Source: an uncultured Micrococcales bacterium
Lineage (GTDB): Bacteria; Actinomycetota; Actinomycetes; Actinomycetales; Microbacteriaceae
Length of the DNA: 6,304 nucleotides
Reading direction: 5' to 3'
Assembly (NCBI GenBank): GCA_903866485.1
Contig: CAIPNT010000149.1
Span: 1-6,304 of the forward strand
Position 1 is the first letter of the stretch, and each line of letters opens with the position of its first letter. Position numbers and translations under genes: made by a program. Of this stretch, positions 6,202-6,304 are shown piece after piece. Under the pieces are notes generated by a model. That model saw only the letters and a list, made by a program, of their open reading frames with translations. It was not told where the DNA came from and made no database searches.

Positions 6202-6304
6202 ATGAAGTCGTTTGAACAGCTTTTCGCGGAAATCAGCGAAAAGGCCGCCTCTCGCCCTGCCGGTTCTGAAACCGTCAAGTGGCTTGACGCCGGCGTGCAC
6301 ACCA
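6202..6304 (+). CDS. hisE: Phosphoribosyl-ATP pyrophosphatase HisE, N-terminal part (cut by window end)
   Basis: The open frame from ATG 6202 runs off the window after 34 full codons. It begins [15 protein letters not shown], continues with RPAGSETV at residues 19-26 and ends with LDAGVHT at 28-34. This is the typical actinobacterial HisE start: short helix, then R-P-x-G-S-x-T-V and L-D-x-G-V-H. HisE hydrolyses phosphoribosyl-ATP to phosphoribosyl-AMP and pyrophosphate, the second step of histidine synthesis, and in actinobacteria it is usually followed by hisG. The helices carrying the metal-binding glutamates lie beyond the window, so catalysis cannot be judged. The gene follows rpe by 28 nt and has a TANNNT box 6 nt before its ATG. 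An 8-bp inverted repeat (6220-6243) lies in its first codons. Confidence 0.88.
   Translation, partial: MKSFEQLFAEISEKAASRPAGSETVKWLDAGVHT

Noticed and set aside
1..6304. A previously undescribed multi-gene system (defence, mobile element, biosynthetic cluster)
   Set aside because: Every sizeable + strand gene is a recognised core function in a familiar order; there are no unknown genes, long gaps, array repeats, integrase or transposase sequences, or composition shifts.

Overview
This window is a compact, single-strand (+) housekeeping gene cluster from an actinobacterium. The gene order is (coaBC tail?)-metK-priA-fmt-rsmB-rpe-hisE. A helicase-motif-less PriA next to metK and fmt, followed by rsmB, rpe and hisE, is a well-known actinobacterial neighbourhood. 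Base composition looks like mid-50s % G+C, which is moderate for that phylum. Together with the protein sequences this suggests a lineage such as the small-genome freshwater Microbacteriaceae (Luna/Rhodoluna/Aquiluna type). That lineage call is an inference from composition and gene order, not a proven assignment.

Layout: 1-39 is probably the last codons of coaBC. 47-1240 is metK (S-adenosylmethionine synthetase). 1249-3144 is priA, a primosomal N' protein with its eight zinc-binding cysteines but without recognisable ATPase/helicase motifs. 3169-4125 is fmt, with a TTG start. 4118-5488 is rsmB, overlapping fmt by 8 nt. 5502-6173 is rpe. 6202-6304 is the 5' part of hisE, cut by the window edge. 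The gaps between genes are only 7-28 nt, no stretch over 300 nt lacks a gene, and no terminator, tRNA, rRNA, mobile element or CRISPR array is visible.

Functional logic: MetK makes SAM, which RsmB uses to methylate 16S rRNA. Fmt formylates initiator Met-tRNA. PriA serves replication restart. Rpe feeds pentose phosphates towards PRPP, whose histidine-pathway product is the substrate of HisE. The cluster therefore mixes translation, one-carbon/methionine, replication and pentose/histidine functions.

The most interesting signal is regulatory. metK, rpe and hisE each carry a TANNNT (-10-like) hexamer ending exactly 6 nt before their ATG. This geometry predicts leaderless mRNAs whose first base is the A of the start codon. 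priA, fmt and rsmB lack it and look translated from read-through transcripts. I found no evidence of a novel multi-gene system; the coding content is ordinary core metabolism and information processing.
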